DNA of 64,000 nucleotides from CAZTHM01 sp041946825 (GCA_041946825.1 JBHGBD010000007.1:78194-142193); one strand, 5' to 3'. Positions 8,620 through 17,796 are shown, numbered from the stretch's first letter. The notes: generated from the letters alone by a model not told the origin. Program-made: numbers and translations.

Positions 8620-9756
8620 ATGGCCGTCTTCATCACCGGTTCCACTGGATATCTTGGCGCGCACATCGCGGCGGACTTGCTCGAGGGGCATGCTGATTCC
8701 CTGAATCTGCTCGTCCGCGCCGAGGACAGGCGCCAAGCTGAGATGCGACTGTGGCAGGCCCTCCAGTTGCACATGGGTTTCCCACGCTTTCATGACTGTC
8801 TTAGGTCGCGAATTTCAGTCTTCTGCGGAGACCTGACGGGAGCGCAATTCGGACTCGCTGACGGGGATTACGCGCGTTTGGCGAAGACGACCGACTCCAT
8901 GATCCACTGCGCCGCGTCACTCAATCGACGGTCTGAGAAATCCTGCCTGAATGTGAATCTGCGCGGAACACTGGAGGTAATCAAGCTGGCGCAGCGGATC
9001 CGCACCGACCACGAACTCCGCCGCTTCAGCCACGTCAGCACCGTCGCTGTGGCGGGCCACCGCCAGAACGAAGTAGTGCAGGAGGATGAGGCGATCGACT
9101 GGGAGCGCTCCGACTACGACCCCTATGCGCGGACGAAGAAATTCTGCGAATACATGTTGCGGGAGCTCCTGCCCGACGTTCCCGTGACGATATTTCGTCC
9201 CAGCATCATTCTGGGTGACAGCCGGCACGCCGAGACGACGCAGTTCGATATGGTCAAGGCATTCGTTTTTCTCGCCGGCCTGCCGGTTCTCCCCTTCCGG
9301 CCTGACGACAGGCTTGACATCGTGAACGTGGATTTTGTTGCGGCTTCGATTGTGACGCTTCACAAGAAGGAGCAGCCGAACCACCGTATTTATCACCTTT
9401 CCTCGGGGACCGAATCCCAGACGTACCGCGAGCTGACTCGCGCGCTGGCAAACGCGCAACGGGCGCTTCCGCCACTCTTTGTTCCCGGTGTGGAGGCCCC
9501 GTTCACTTCCGTCGTCAACTGGCTTGCCAACCGCCGGGGCACTGCCATCGGCCGGGAGGCGTCGCTGATGAAGGTCTTCATGCCCTACCTGACGTACAAC
9601 ACTGTGTTCGATAACACGCGGGTGGTAAATGAAACGGGTCGCGCGCCGGTTCCTTTCTCGAATTATTGTTATCCACTTTTGAAATTCAGCCGCGAGGGCC
9701 ATTTCACTTTTCCCTACAAGGCGTGGCCGGAGGCTGTGGGAGGGGCCGCCGGATGA
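8620..9756 (+). CDS. SDR/thioester-reductase-like NAD(P)-binding protein
   Basis: A 378-residue extended short-chain dehydrogenase of the thioester reductase/NAD-binding 4 group. GSTGYLG at 7-13 is the Rossmann loop, S140-T141 (HVST) the active-site strand, and Y169-xxx-K173 the catalytic pair. The ATG at 8620 is chosen because the Rossmann loop begins six residues later; the upstream extension in the same frame overlaps the PAS gene and is not protein-like. These enzymes reductively release acyl or peptidyl chains from carrier proteins, or reduce acyl-CoA. Its stop overlaps the next start (ATGA at 9753-9756), so the two are translationally coupled. It is the second reductase in the cluster after the one at 3895. 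Confidence 0.85.
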   Translation: MAVFITGSTGYLGAHIAADLLEGHADSLNLLVRAEDRRQAEMRLWQALQLHMGFPRFHDCLRSRISVFCGDLTGAQFGLADGDYARLAKTTDSMIHCAASLNRRSEKSCLNVNLRGTLEVIKLAQRIRTDHELRRFSHVSTVAVAGHRQNEVVQEDEAIDWERSDYDPYARTKKFCEYMLRELLPDVPVTIFRPSIILGDSRHAETTQFDMVKAFVFLAGLPVLPFRPDDRLDIVNVDFVAASIVTLHKKEQPNHRIYHLSSGTESQTYRELTRALANAQRALPPLFVPGVEAPFTSVVNWLANRRGTAIGREASLMKVFMPYLTYNTVFDNTRVVNETGRAPVPFSNYCYPLLKFSREGHFTFPYKAWPEAVGGAAG

Positions 9757-11195
9757 TGGATGTTGTCCTGGAGGCTTGGGTCGGCGCCCTCATCGAACTT
9801 GCCAAAATCAAGTGGATGCTGGGTGCAGGCACTTCCTGGAAGTCCGGGGAGAAGCTCAAGCTTCTATTCGTCGGTTACAACGGCGCTCGAAACACCGGCG
9901 CCGACGTGCGTGTGGAGGAGATGCTCCGCCAAATCCGCCATATCTTGGGCGCGGAGAGAATTGAGACGAGCGTGACAAGTATGAATCTCGAATTCTCTCG
10001 CGGCTACTTTGCGGGGGCGCGGCAGGTCAGGCTCCCGGATGTTTTCCCGCCCTTTTTGGCGCGCGAAGTCCCGCGGTACGATGGCGTGGTGGCATGCGAA
10101 GGCTCGATGTTCAAAAGCAAATTCGCGAATGCGCTCTCAACCATGATGATTGGAGCGCTGGGCACGGCTTCCGCGATGAACCGGCTCTCAGTCGGCTACG
10201 GCGCCGAAGCGGGCCATATGGACAAGCTGCTAGCGCAGATGGTGCGCCGGTATTGCAGCCACTCCCTGATCATTACGCGTAACGAGGAATCGATGGCTGT
10301 GCTCCGCCAGCTTGACGTTTCCACGGAGCTTGGTACGGACACGGCGTGGACCTTCGAGCCGGCGGCGACTGAATACGGGCGGAGCGTGCTGCGTGCGGCG
10401 GGGTGGGACGGCGTGAAGTCAGTGCTGGTGGTGTGCCCGATCGATCCGTTCATCTGGCCCGTCCGCCCCTCGCTCTTCAAAGGCGCGGCCTGCGCGCTGA
10501 CCGGCGCGTACAAGGAGAGCCGCTATCGGACGATCTACTTTCACCATTGGAGCCAGAAGGCGCGCGCGGCCTTCGAGCAATACATTAGCGCGATGTCGCA
10601 AGCCGTCGATGCCTTCCGCAGGAAATACGGATGCATGGTGATTACGGTGGCGATGGAGCGGTTGGACGGGAAGGCGTGCCGCGAGATGGCAGCCCGCCTG
10701 GGTGGCGTGCCGGTCTTTACATCCGACGATTACGACATGTACCAGCTCGTAAGTATTCTGCGGGCATGTCACCTGATGGTCTCCTCGCGCTTTCACGGGA
10801 TTGTAACGGCCATGCCCGCACTGGTCCCTTCGGCGGGTGTAACGATGGATGAACGGATTCGCAATCTGATGCGCGAGCGCGGTCACGATCACCTCTTGCT
10901 GGACGTCGATGACGTGGACCTCGAAGAGAAGTTATTGAGAGTGTTAGAGACGCTCTGGAAAGACGGCGAGTTCATCCGCGACGGCATTGGGAAGACGGTG
11001 GCGCGGAACCTGAAGATGATGGCGCGCATGGGAGTCTTCTTTGAGCAGCACGTCGCACGGCGCTATCCCGAGTTCCCGATTCGGACCGGGATCTATTCGT
11101 GGGAGGATTATCTTCCACCTTTTGGCGCCAATCTGCGCAAACTCGTCGAAACTTACGACGTGGCCGCGGGGCCGCAAAAGCAATTGAGCCGCTGA
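9753..11195 (+). CDS. Polysaccharide pyruvyl transferase family protein
   Basis: A 480-residue protein. The N-terminal VGYNGARNTGADVRVEEML (about 41-59) and the later SSRFHGIVTAMPALVPS motif are hallmarks of the PS_pyruv_trans fold (CsaB/WcaK type), a GT-B-like enzyme that puts pyruvate ketals on sugars. The protein is longer than usual, with an N-terminal amphipathic region (residues 1-35) and about 60 extra C-terminal residues. The start codon is inside the preceding stop (ATGA) and GGGAGGGG lies just upstream. Being locked to a reductase and followed by acyl ligases suggests the acceptor is a glycolipid or lipid head group rather than a capsule polysaccharide; this is inference. A different transferase activity within the superfamily is possible. 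Confidence 0.78.
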   Translation: MMDVVLEAWVGALIELAKIKWMLGAGTSWKSGEKLKLLFVGYNGARNTGADVRVEEMLRQIRHILGAERIETSVTSMNLEFSRGYFAGARQVRLPDVFPPFLAREVPRYDGVVACEGSMFKSKFANALSTMMIGALGTASAMNRLSVGYGAEAGHMDKLLAQMVRRYCSHSLIITRNEESMAVLRQLDVSTELGTDTAWTFEPAATEYGRSVLRAAGWDGVKSVLVVCPIDPFIWPVRPSLFKGAACALTGAYKESRYRTIYFHHWSQKARAAFEQYISAMSQAVDAFRRKYGCMVITVAMERLDGKACREMAARLGGVPVFTSDDYDMYQLVSILRACHLMVSSRFHGIVTAMPALVPSAGVTMDERIRNLMRERGHDHLLLDVDDVDLEEKLLRVLETLWKDGEFIRDGIGKTVARNLKMMARMGVFFEQHVARRYPEFPIRTGIYSWEDYLPPFGANLRKLVETYDVAAGPQKQLSR

Positions 11196-11254
11196 ATCCG
11201 AAGTGCGGGCGAATCGTTGCGGGATTTCCCGCCGCAGTGAACGACCCTGTACTC

Positions 11255-12898
11255 ATGAATTTTGTTGAGGACATTTTTCGACGTCTTGCGCGGACCCCCG
11301 AAAGGACGGTGCTCCAGGAAGTCCGCGAAGGGCGGATCGTTCCGACCAGCAGCGGGGAGCTTCTCGCTTTGATTCAGTCGGCGCGCGGTTTTCTGAGGAG
11401 TGCTGGGCTGAAGAAGGGCGACCGGTGCGCGCTTCTCGCCCCGAACGGCGTTCGCTGGACAGCCCTGGAACTGGCCATCATGGCGGAGGGCGCCATCGTT
11501 GTTCCGCTTTACGCGCGACAGCCGCCCGGCGAGCTTGCCGGCATGATGAAGGATTGCGCGCCGGCGCTCCTTTGCTGCGGCAATCCAGAGTTGCGAGACG
11601 GGATCATCCAGGCTTGGCCGCAGGCGGCCCGATCTTGCCTGTTTGAAGAGATTTTGTCCTCAGATGTGAAAAAGGCCGAGGGAATCCCGGCCAATCTTGG
11701 CGATGCGGATCCTGCCACTCTCATCTACACTTCCGGGACATCGGGTGAGCCGAAGGGTGTCGTGCTGACCGTCGGAAACGTTACGTACATGCTCTCGTGC
11801 ACTAACTCGCGACTTGATTTGCTGATGGGTGAGCGCAGTGAACCCGAGCAAGTCTTCCATTATTTGCCGACATGCTTTGCGGCCTCGGGAATCCTGCTGC
11901 TGACCTGTCTCACTCGAAATACTGTCATGACGTTCTCCACAGACCTCTCCAAGCTTGCCGACGAATTGCGCCTCGCGGCGCCCGAGTACTTCCTGAACGT
12001 TCCTGCGGTTCTGGAGCGAATCCGCGCCGGCATCGAGCGGCAGCTCGAAGAGAAGGGTGGACTGGCGCTGAAGTTATTTCGGAAAGGTAAGGAGGCGTGG
12101 TTCCGGCGGCAGTCGGGCGGAATCGGGATGATTGATAGTGTCGCGCTGGCCTTGGCGCAAGCCCTCGTGTTCTCAGCCATCCGCAGAAAGATCGGCGCGG
12201 ATCTCAAGGCTCTGATTTGCGGGTCAGCCCCGCTTGCGAAGGAGACGCAGCTTTTCTTCATGATGATGGGGCTTCCGGTTCTGCAAGGATACGGCCTGAC
12301 GGAGACTACCGGGATCTGCACACTCGATGACCCTCGGCGCGTGACACCGGGCCGCGTGGGCCCGGCCATCCCTGGCTGCGAAATGAAACTCGGCGATGAC
12401 GGCGAAATCCTGGTGCGAGGGCCGAACATTTTTTCGGGCTACTGGAACCGGCCGCAGGAAACCGCCAAGGTGATATCGAATGGCTGGTTTCGCACCGGCG
12501 ATCAAGGCGAGGTGGATGGCGAAGGGAACTGGAGAATCATCGGCCGTTTGAAGAACTTGATCATTCCCACTTCCGGCCACAACATTGCGCCTGAGCCCAT
12601 CGAGGAGCTGTTGCTTCGAAGTATCGCGGGCGCACAGCAGGTAGTCCTGATTGGCAACGGCCGCAGTTATCTTTCGGCGCTGATAGCCGGCCAGGTTCAG
12701 CGCCTTGACGTGGAGGCGGGATGCCAGAAGGTGAACTCCATGTTGCCGCATTACAAGCGGATTCACGCGTTCCATATTGTGTCCGAACCCTTTACCATTG
12801 AGAATGGCCTGCTGACGGCCAATGGAAAACTCAAGCGCGACTTGATTGCCGCACAATTCAAGAGTGAAATTGAAGAGATGTACCGAAAAGCGTCGTAA
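11255..12898 (+). CDS. AMP-forming acyl-CoA/acyl-ACP ligase (ANL superfamily)
   Basis: A 547-residue adenylate-forming enzyme. The P-loop TSGTSGEPKG is at about 159-168, QGYGLTE forms the adenine-binding motif, RTGDQGE the hinge region, and NGKLKRD near the C-terminus carries the catalytic lysine. It activates a carboxylic acid as acyl-AMP and passes it to CoA or a carrier protein; the specificity cannot be read from sequence. The ATG at 11255 is chosen because homology-like sequence starts there, 59 bp after the previous stop, whereas the upstream in-frame sequence is the out-of-frame tail of the neighbour. It is one of two ligases in the cluster, and the ACP downstream is a plausible acceptor. 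Confidence 0.9.
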   Translation: MNFVEDIFRRLARTPERTVLQEVREGRIVPTSSGELLALIQSARGFLRSAGLKKGDRCALLAPNGVRWTALELAIMAEGAIVVPLYARQPPGELAGMMKDCAPALLCCGNPELRDGIIQAWPQAARSCLFEEILSSDVKKAEGIPANLGDADPATLIYTSGTSGEPKGVVLTVGNVTYMLSCTNSRLDLLMGERSEPEQVFHYLPTCFAASGILLLTCLTRNTVMTFSTDLSKLADELRLAAPEYFLNVPAVLERIRAGIERQLEEKGGLALKLFRKGKEAWFRRQSGGIGMIDSVALALAQALVFSAIRRKIGADLKALICGSAPLAKETQLFFMMMGLPVLQGYGLTETTGICTLDDPRRVTPGRVGPAIPGCEMKLGDDGEILVRGPNIFSGYWNRPQETAKVISNGWFRTGDQGEVDGEGNWRIIGRLKNLIIPTSGHNIAPEPIEELLLRSIAGAQQVVLIGNGRSYLSALIAGQVQRLDVEAGCQKVNSMLPHYKRIHAFHIVSEPFTIENGLLTANGKLKRDLIAAQFKSEIEEMYRKAS

Positions 12899-12958
12899 GC
12901 GCCGCCCTTACGGAGGGGATTGATTCAAAGTCGAATCGGGGCAGCTAACGAAAATCGA

Positions 12959-13762
12959 ATGCAGAACTACAAAGGCAGCGCGCTCTCGTGGGAATCCGCA
13001 GGCGGCGTTATCGAGCTGGCACTGCATCGCGAGCCGTGCAACGAGATCGGCACGAGCGTGCTCGAAGAGCTGGAGCGTTTTGTTGAGTTTCTGAAAACGG
13101 CCGAGCGCGACGCTCATTCGCTCATCATTTACAGCCGACTCAAGTCGGGATTCAGTGCCGGCGCCGATTTGCGCGAGCTTTATGCCCGTATGCAGGGGGT
13201 TCCGGTCGCAGAGCGCGTGGCAGGTGTGCGCGATTTCCTGGAACGCATTCATCGCGCCCTGAATATTCTGGACGCTTCGCCATTGACCACGATCGCCGCG
13301 GTACATGGCGTGACGTTCGGCGGCGGTTTGGAGTTGGCGCTCGCTTGTGACCTCATCGTCGCCGACAAGATGGCGCGCTTTTGTTTCCCCGAATTACGCC
13401 TGGGGCTGATTCCGGGCTTTGGCGGGATTCCTCGCCTGAAGCGCGACCTCGGTAATGGCGTCGTCCGCGATATGCTTTTGACCGGGCGCAGCATCAACGC
13501 CACCAAGGCGCAAACGGTTGGCTTGGTCAGCCAGTTGGCCGCCGAAGGCGAAGCCCTGCGAGTCGCTCGCGCCACCGCAACCCAGATCGGGAAATTCGAC
13601 CGGGAGACTTCCCAGGCCGCCAAGCGCTTTATGAAGCCAATCCCGTACGACGAACTGCGGCAGGAGATTGAAATCTTCTGCGACTTGTTCGCGCGGCCGG
13701 CCGTCGAGGCGGGCCTGCGCAGGTTCGTTGAAAGCGGCGACGCGTTGCCGTATTTGCCGTGA
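12959..13762 (+). CDS. Enoyl-CoA hydratase/isomerase (crotonase) family protein
   Basis: A 267-residue crotonase. GFSAGADL and HGVTFGGG form the oxyanion hole. Both acidic residues used by classical hydratases are kept: one in GGGLELAL (E125) and one in FPELRLG (E145). The GLIPGFGGIPRL segment is standard. It could hydrate or isomerise an enoyl thioester made by the cluster. The start is uncertain: a TTG at 12920 has GGAGGGG immediately before it, while the ATG at 12959 gives the normal family length. It sits 60 bp after the ligase and 83 bp before the ACP gene. Confidence 0.88.
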   Translation: MQNYKGSALSWESAGGVIELALHREPCNEIGTSVLEELERFVEFLKTAERDAHSLIIYSRLKSGFSAGADLRELYARMQGVPVAERVAGVRDFLERIHRALNILDASPLTTIAAVHGVTFGGGLELALACDLIVADKMARFCFPELRLGLIPGFGGIPRLKRDLGNGVVRDMLLTGRSINATKAQTVGLVSQLAAEGEALRVARATATQIGKFDRETSQAAKRFMKPIPYDELRQEIEIFCDLFARPAVEAGLRRFVESGDALPYLP

Positions 13763-13845
13763 GCGCGAGCCTCAGAGACACTAGGGAATTGTGCGATTGA
13801 CCCATCGAATTGGGTCATCGTGCCGCATCGGAGATGGAACGAAAT

Positions 13846-14088
13846 ATGAGGAACCTGGAACAAACCACCGACGAGATTCTGAAACTTGCCGCGACGCACT
13901 TCCAGGTGCCGCGCGAACAGCTTTCACCTGATGACGACTTCTTCAAAACACTCAAGATCGACAGCCTGCAGGCTCTGGAACTTCTGACGCGCCTCGAAAA
14001 TCATTTTGGCATTGAGTTGCCCGACTATGAAATGCAGGGCGTCACCGACTTCCGCACTCTCGCAGAACGCATTCAGGCGCGGCTGTAA
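13846..14088 (+). CDS. Acyl carrier protein
   Basis: An 80-residue acidic four-helix carrier protein. The phosphopantetheine attachment motif is DSLQALELL with S40 in the DSL triad. DDDFFKTLKI before it and the FGIELPDYEM turn after it are typical. An upstream in-frame ATG at 13834 adds four residues and is equally possible. The normal FAS neighbours (fabD, fabG, fabF) are absent; instead it lies between a crotonase and an acyl-AMP ligase. It is therefore probably a dedicated carrier onto which one of the ligases loads an acyl group for processing by the crotonase and reductases. Confidence 0.9.
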   Translation: MRNLEQTTDEILKLAATHFQVPREQLSPDDDFFKTLKIDSLQALELLTRLENHFGIELPDYEMQGVTDFRTLAERIQARL

Positions 14089-14179
14089 GGAACCACGCAG
14101 ACACCGAGAAGGGCAAGGATTGAGTGATGGGCTGATCCGGTGATCGAGTGATCGAACCAGCCGGCTTCTTCCCCGCGAC

Positions 14180-15892
14180 ATGCTGGATCTGAATCAATAC
14201 GACTCGTTAGGCGCGGCTCTGCGCGCGGCACTGGACCGCTGGCCCGCCGAAGTCTGCCTGATCGAGGCCGACCGCGAGCGGGAGAATTGCCGGCTGACCT
14301 ACCGGCAATTTAAGGAAGCCGCGTTGCCATTGGCAAAATGGCTTCAGGATGTCGGCTTCAAGCCGGGCGACCGGGCCGCCATCATCATGACGAATCAGTC
14401 GAAGTGGCTGCTCTCCGCATACGCCGTGTTTTACTCGGGCGGCGTGCTCGTCCCCCTCGACTACAAGCTTAGCGCTCGAGAGCACCTCCAACTCCTCGAC
14501 CACAGTGGCGCGCGCTTTCTCATCATCGAGCACTTCCTTTGGCGGGCGATTACGCAAGCCGAAGGCTTCAGGGATCTCAAGGTGCAAACGGTGCTCGTTA
14601 CCGAAGCGCCGGCGAAAATGGAAATCGCCGGCGCGCTGCGATGGGAGGAGTGCAAAGGGATCGGTGAGCCGCAATTCGTGCCTCGCGCGCGCAAAGACGT
14701 CGCCTGTATCGTCTATTCCTCCGGAACCGGCGGCCGGCCGAAAGGCTGCGTCCTCACGCATGACAACTATCTCGAACAGTGCGCCGCGCTGAGCACGCTT
14801 TATCCCTTCTGGCCCGGCGTGCGATACCTCAGTGTTCTTCCCACCAACCACGCGATCGATTTCATGGTGGGTTTCATCGGCCCATTCGTTTGCGGTGCGA
14901 CGGTCGTGCACTTGCGCACCCTGCGGCCGGAATATATTCGCGAGGCCTTCACGCGTTACAAGATCACCTACATGACGCTCGTTCCGCTGGTACTGAAGAA
15001 TCTTGAAAAAGGGTTGCGCGCCAGGTTTGATGCACTCCCGCCACTTCGCAGGACTCTCTTCGATTTCCTCGTCAGGTTGAATCGGACCCTGGCAGGTGAT
15101 CGGCCGAAGCTCTGGTTAAGCCGCGCCCTGCTGCGGCAGGTGCATCAGGCTTTCGGTGGGGAGCTTCGCGCGCTGTTTGTGGGCGGTGCGTTTATGGATC
15201 CAGGGACGCTGCAATTCTTCTACGGCCTCGGCATTCCGGTTGCGAATGCCTACGGCCTGACAGAAGCAGGCACCGCCATCACGGTCAACGACTTTAAGCC
15301 ATTTCGGGCCGACACGGTGGGCCGCCCGCTGCCCGGGATGGAGGTCAGAATCATCAGTCCGGACGCGGAAGGAATTGGCGAAGTGGCGGTTCGCAGCAGG
15401 ACCGTCATGTCGCACTATCTCAACGACCCGGAATTGACGAACGAGACCATCCAGGACGGGTGGCTCCTGACGGGCGATCTGGGCCGCCTCGACGCGATGG
15501 GACACCTCCAGCTCTTCGGGCGCGTCAAGAACATGATCGTGACCGAAGGCGGCAAAAACGTTTACCCCGAGGACATTGAGAACGCGTTCGAGGGATTGGC
15601 GGTCAAGGAACTCTGCGTTTTTGCGGCCAACTACATCTGGCCGGAGCGGACTCTCGCCGGAGAAGAGTTGATCGTTGTGCTCCGCCTCGAGCCGGGACAG
15701 GTAATAACAAATGATCTGATTTCGGACCTCTCCTCGCGAAATCGGCGGCTGCCGGATTTCAAGCGCGTCAGTGGCTATGTTGTTTGGGACGAAGATTTCC
15801 CGCGGACAGCCTCGATGAAGATCAAGCGCGGGGTTCTGGCCGAAGCCATTCGTTCCAAGCTCCGTCGCGAATCGGCCGTGGTGAAGTTGTGA
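14180..15892 (+). CDS. Second AMP-forming acyl ligase (ANL superfamily)
   Basis: A 570-residue adenylate-forming ligase. The P-loop reads SSGTGGRPKG (180-189), with Gly replacing the usual second Thr. ANAYGLTEAG is the adenine motif, LTGDLGRLD and GRVKNMIVTEGGKNVYPED form the hinge and C-domain start, and TASMKIKR supplies the catalytic Lys region. It resembles long-chain acyl-CoA synthetases and fatty acyl-AMP ligases. ATG 14180 gives the expected N-terminus (SLGAALRAAL). The gap from the ACP gene (91 bp) includes GTGATCGAGTGATCG word repeats. The stop overlaps the GTG of the lipid kinase gene (GTGA at 15889-15892), so they are coupled. It is clearly divergent from the ligase at 11255, implying a different acid or acceptor. 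Confidence 0.9.
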   Translation: MLDLNQYDSLGAALRAALDRWPAEVCLIEADRERENCRLTYRQFKEAALPLAKWLQDVGFKPGDRAAIIMTNQSKWLLSAYAVFYSGGVLVPLDYKLSAREHLQLLDHSGARFLIIEHFLWRAITQAEGFRDLKVQTVLVTEAPAKMEIAGALRWEECKGIGEPQFVPRARKDVACIVYSSGTGGRPKGCVLTHDNYLEQCAALSTLYPFWPGVRYLSVLPTNHAIDFMVGFIGPFVCGATVVHLRTLRPEYIREAFTRYKITYMTLVPLVLKNLEKGLRARFDALPPLRRTLFDFLVRLNRTLAGDRPKLWLSRALLRQVHQAFGGELRALFVGGAFMDPGTLQFFYGLGIPVANAYGLTEAGTAITVNDFKPFRADTVGRPLPGMEVRIISPDAEGIGEVAVRSRTVMSHYLNDPELTNETIQDGWLLTGDLGRLDAMGHLQLFGRVKNMIVTEGGKNVYPEDIENAFEGLAVKELCVFAANYIWPERTLAGEELIVVLRLEPGQVITNDLISDLSSRNRRLPDFKRVSGYVVWDEDFPRTASMKIKRGVLAEAIRSKLRRESAVVKL

Positions 15893-16800
15893 ATGACACT
15901 TTCCTGGCGGTCGTCAATCCGGCGGCGGGGCACGGTCGATGCGGCAAGCGCGCCGGACTGGCGCTCGACCGCTTGCGCGCCGCCGGCGTCAAGCTGGAAG
16001 TGGCCGTGACTCAGCACGCTGGACATGGAATCGAGCTGGTCAGAGAAGCCTTTAAGCATGGCTTCCGGCGCTTCCTGGCGGTGGGCGGTGATGGAATTTC
16101 GTACGAAATCGTCAATGGATTGTTTCCTGGCGCTGAGACCGAGAGCGGCGTCCGGCCCACGCTCGCTATGCTTCCGCTCGGCACGGGCAATTCATTTCTG
16201 CGTGATTTCACGACCGAACGAGAGGTCGAATTCGCCACGCAGGCGCTACTCGAAGGCCGTACGCGCCCATGCGATGTCCTGCGGATGCGTCACCGCCAAG
16301 GAGTCATTCACTACATCAATCTGCTGAGCGTGGGCTTCGCCGCCGACGCCGCCACTGTCACCAATCGTAAGTTCAAGCGGTGGGGCCACGTGGGATATCT
16401 GCTCGGAGTTTTCACCTGCCTCGTGCGCCTTCGCCGCAGGGCGTTTCCTCATCGCCTCGATGATGATCCTGAATTCGATCGGCGGCGGTGCCTCTTCCTC
16501 TCCTTCAACAACAGCAAGTTTACGGGCCGCACGATGATGATCGCGCCCCAAGCCGACACCGCTGACGGGCTGATCGAATACGTCTTCTGGGGACCCATTA
16601 GCCGCCTCGGCCTGCTGCGGAATATCCATATGCTCTATGACGGTTCGCACGTAAACCATCCGCTGGCCTTGCGGCGCGCAGTCCGGCAGGTCCAGTTCGA
16701 CCTCGACGCGCCCGTCGACGTCATGGTGGACGGAGAAGTTCTCACCTTGCACTGCGAGAAGCTGGACGTCCTTCCCTCAGCTTTGAATGTAATGGTTTGA
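15889..16800 (+). CDS. Diacylglycerol/lipid kinase family protein (YegS/DgkB type)
   Basis: A 303-residue soluble lipid kinase. The NPAAGHGR motif near the start, GGDG at 66-69 and GTGN at 98-101 are the ATP/diphosphate-binding signatures shared by DgkB, YegS and sphingosine kinases. The family phosphorylates diacylglycerol, long-chain bases or related lipids. The GTG start overlaps the preceding stop by one base pair short of full (GTGA), and the upstream in-frame sequence is the shadow of the ligase. As the last gene of the cluster it could phosphorylate the finished lipid or its glycerol/alcohol precursor. Confidence 0.88.
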   Translation: MNDTFLAVVNPAAGHGRCGKRAGLALDRLRAAGVKLEVAVTQHAGHGIELVREAFKHGFRRFLAVGGDGISYEIVNGLFPGAETESGVRPTLAMLPLGTGNSFLRDFTTEREVEFATQALLEGRTRPCDVLRMRHRQGVIHYINLLSVGFAADAATVTNRKFKRWGHVGYLLGVFTCLVRLRRRAFPHRLDDDPEFDRRRCLFLSFNNSKFTGRTMMIAPQADTADGLIEYVFWGPISRLGLLRNIHMLYDGSHVNHPLALRRAVRQVQFDLDAPVDVMVDGEVLTLHCEKLDVLPSALNVMV

Positions 16801-16820
16801 GAGTAGAGCTGTCCTGTGCC

Positions 16821-17651
16821 TCATTTACTGGAGCGCGGCGCAGTGATGGGTGCATACATTTCGGGACGGCGCGAGGCGATCCGATCGAACTCCCAGGTGC
16901 CGGGGCGTCGCACCACGCGGTTCTGATCCGCAGCAGCAAGATCGAGATCCGCGTAAAGGATTGTCTCCTCGGTTTCGCCCGCCTCGCCGTGAACCTTGCC
17001 CATGAAGTCGACAATCTGCGAATGGCCGCAGAATCCGAAGCCCCTCTCTACTCCGACACGATCTGAGACGAGCACATGGAAATGGTTTTCCAGCGCGCGC
17101 ACTTTCGGCGTGTGGGCCCAGGAATCGGAGCCCACGGGCCAGTTGGTAGGGATCACGAGCAGTTGCGCGCCTTTCAACTTGAGCACGCGCGCTGCCTCCG
17201 GAATGCTGCAGTCGTAACAGATGTTTACGCCGATTTTGCCGTGCGCCGTCGCAAACACCGGAAACGGTTTGTCGCCCAGCGCGTTGAACCAGTCAATCCC
17301 GAGACAGGGCAGATGCGTTTTGCGGTATGTGCCGAGGATTCCCGTAGGGTCGATGACCGCAGCGGAATTGTAAAGGTCATTATCCACGCGTTCGAGCATT
17401 CCGACGATCACCGTGCAGCCGAGCCGCTTTGTGATTTCCGCGAGCCTCTGGGTTGAAGGCCCGGGAACGGTCTCGGCGACTGGCCACGCCTCTTCTCGAC
17501 TTGTATAGCAATAGCCCGTCAGCGCGCATTCGGGGAAGGCCACAATCTTCGCGCCGGCGCGCGCGGCTTCTTCCATTCTTTCGATGACCCGCGTGAGGTT
17601 GAACTGCGGATCCAATATCTTCACATCCATCTGCACCGTGGCGACTTTCAT
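16821..17651 (-). CDS. Carbon-nitrogen hydrolase (nitrilase superfamily)
   Basis: A 276-residue cytoplasmic amidohydrolase with the full Glu-Lys-Cys triad: E41 (FPECALTGY), K111 (YRKTHLP) and C145 (NICYDCSIPE). It hydrolyses or condenses amides or nitriles; the NAD synthetase or carbamoylputrescine branches are possible, but no substrate can be assigned. It is convergent with the lipid kinase gene (20 bp apart), so it is unlikely to belong to that cluster. A second nitrilase homologue with a Tat signal lies at 24614. Confidence 0.9.
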   Translation of the reverse strand: MKVATVQMDVKILDPQFNLTRVIERMEEAARAGAKIVAFPECALTGYCYTSREEAWPVAETVPGPSTQRLAEITKRLGCTVIVGMLERVDNDLYNSAAVIDPTGILGTYRKTHLPCLGIDWFNALGDKPFPVFATAHGKIGVNICYDCSIPEAARVLKLKGAQLLVIPTNWPVGSDSWAHTPKVRALENHFHVLVSDRVGVERGFGFCGHSQIVDFMGKVHGEAGETEETILYADLDLAAADQNRVVRRPGTWEFDRIASRRPEMYAPITAPRSSK

Positions 17652-17762
17652 TTCCCACTCCTCAAGTTGATTGATTGAACCCGAGACGGGTCATTGTAGC
17701 ACCCAATTCCGAGATAGCTCGTTCGGCTTGAAAACTGCCCAACGAGGCCCTGAAAAAAAGAC

Positions 17763-17796
17763 TTGACAAAAGGCGAACAAAAAGCGAAAGTATAAC
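17763..17796 (+). promoter_or_regulatory. Promoter-like region of the radical SAM gene
   Basis: TTGACA (17763-17768) is followed by TATAAC (17791-17796), but the spacing of 22 bp is too long for a standard sigma-70 promoter. Between them GCGAA is repeated directly (GCGAACAAAAAGCGAA), which could be a protein-binding site replacing normal spacing. GGGAAGG at about 17806-17811 is the ribosome binding site. Confidence 0.35.
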
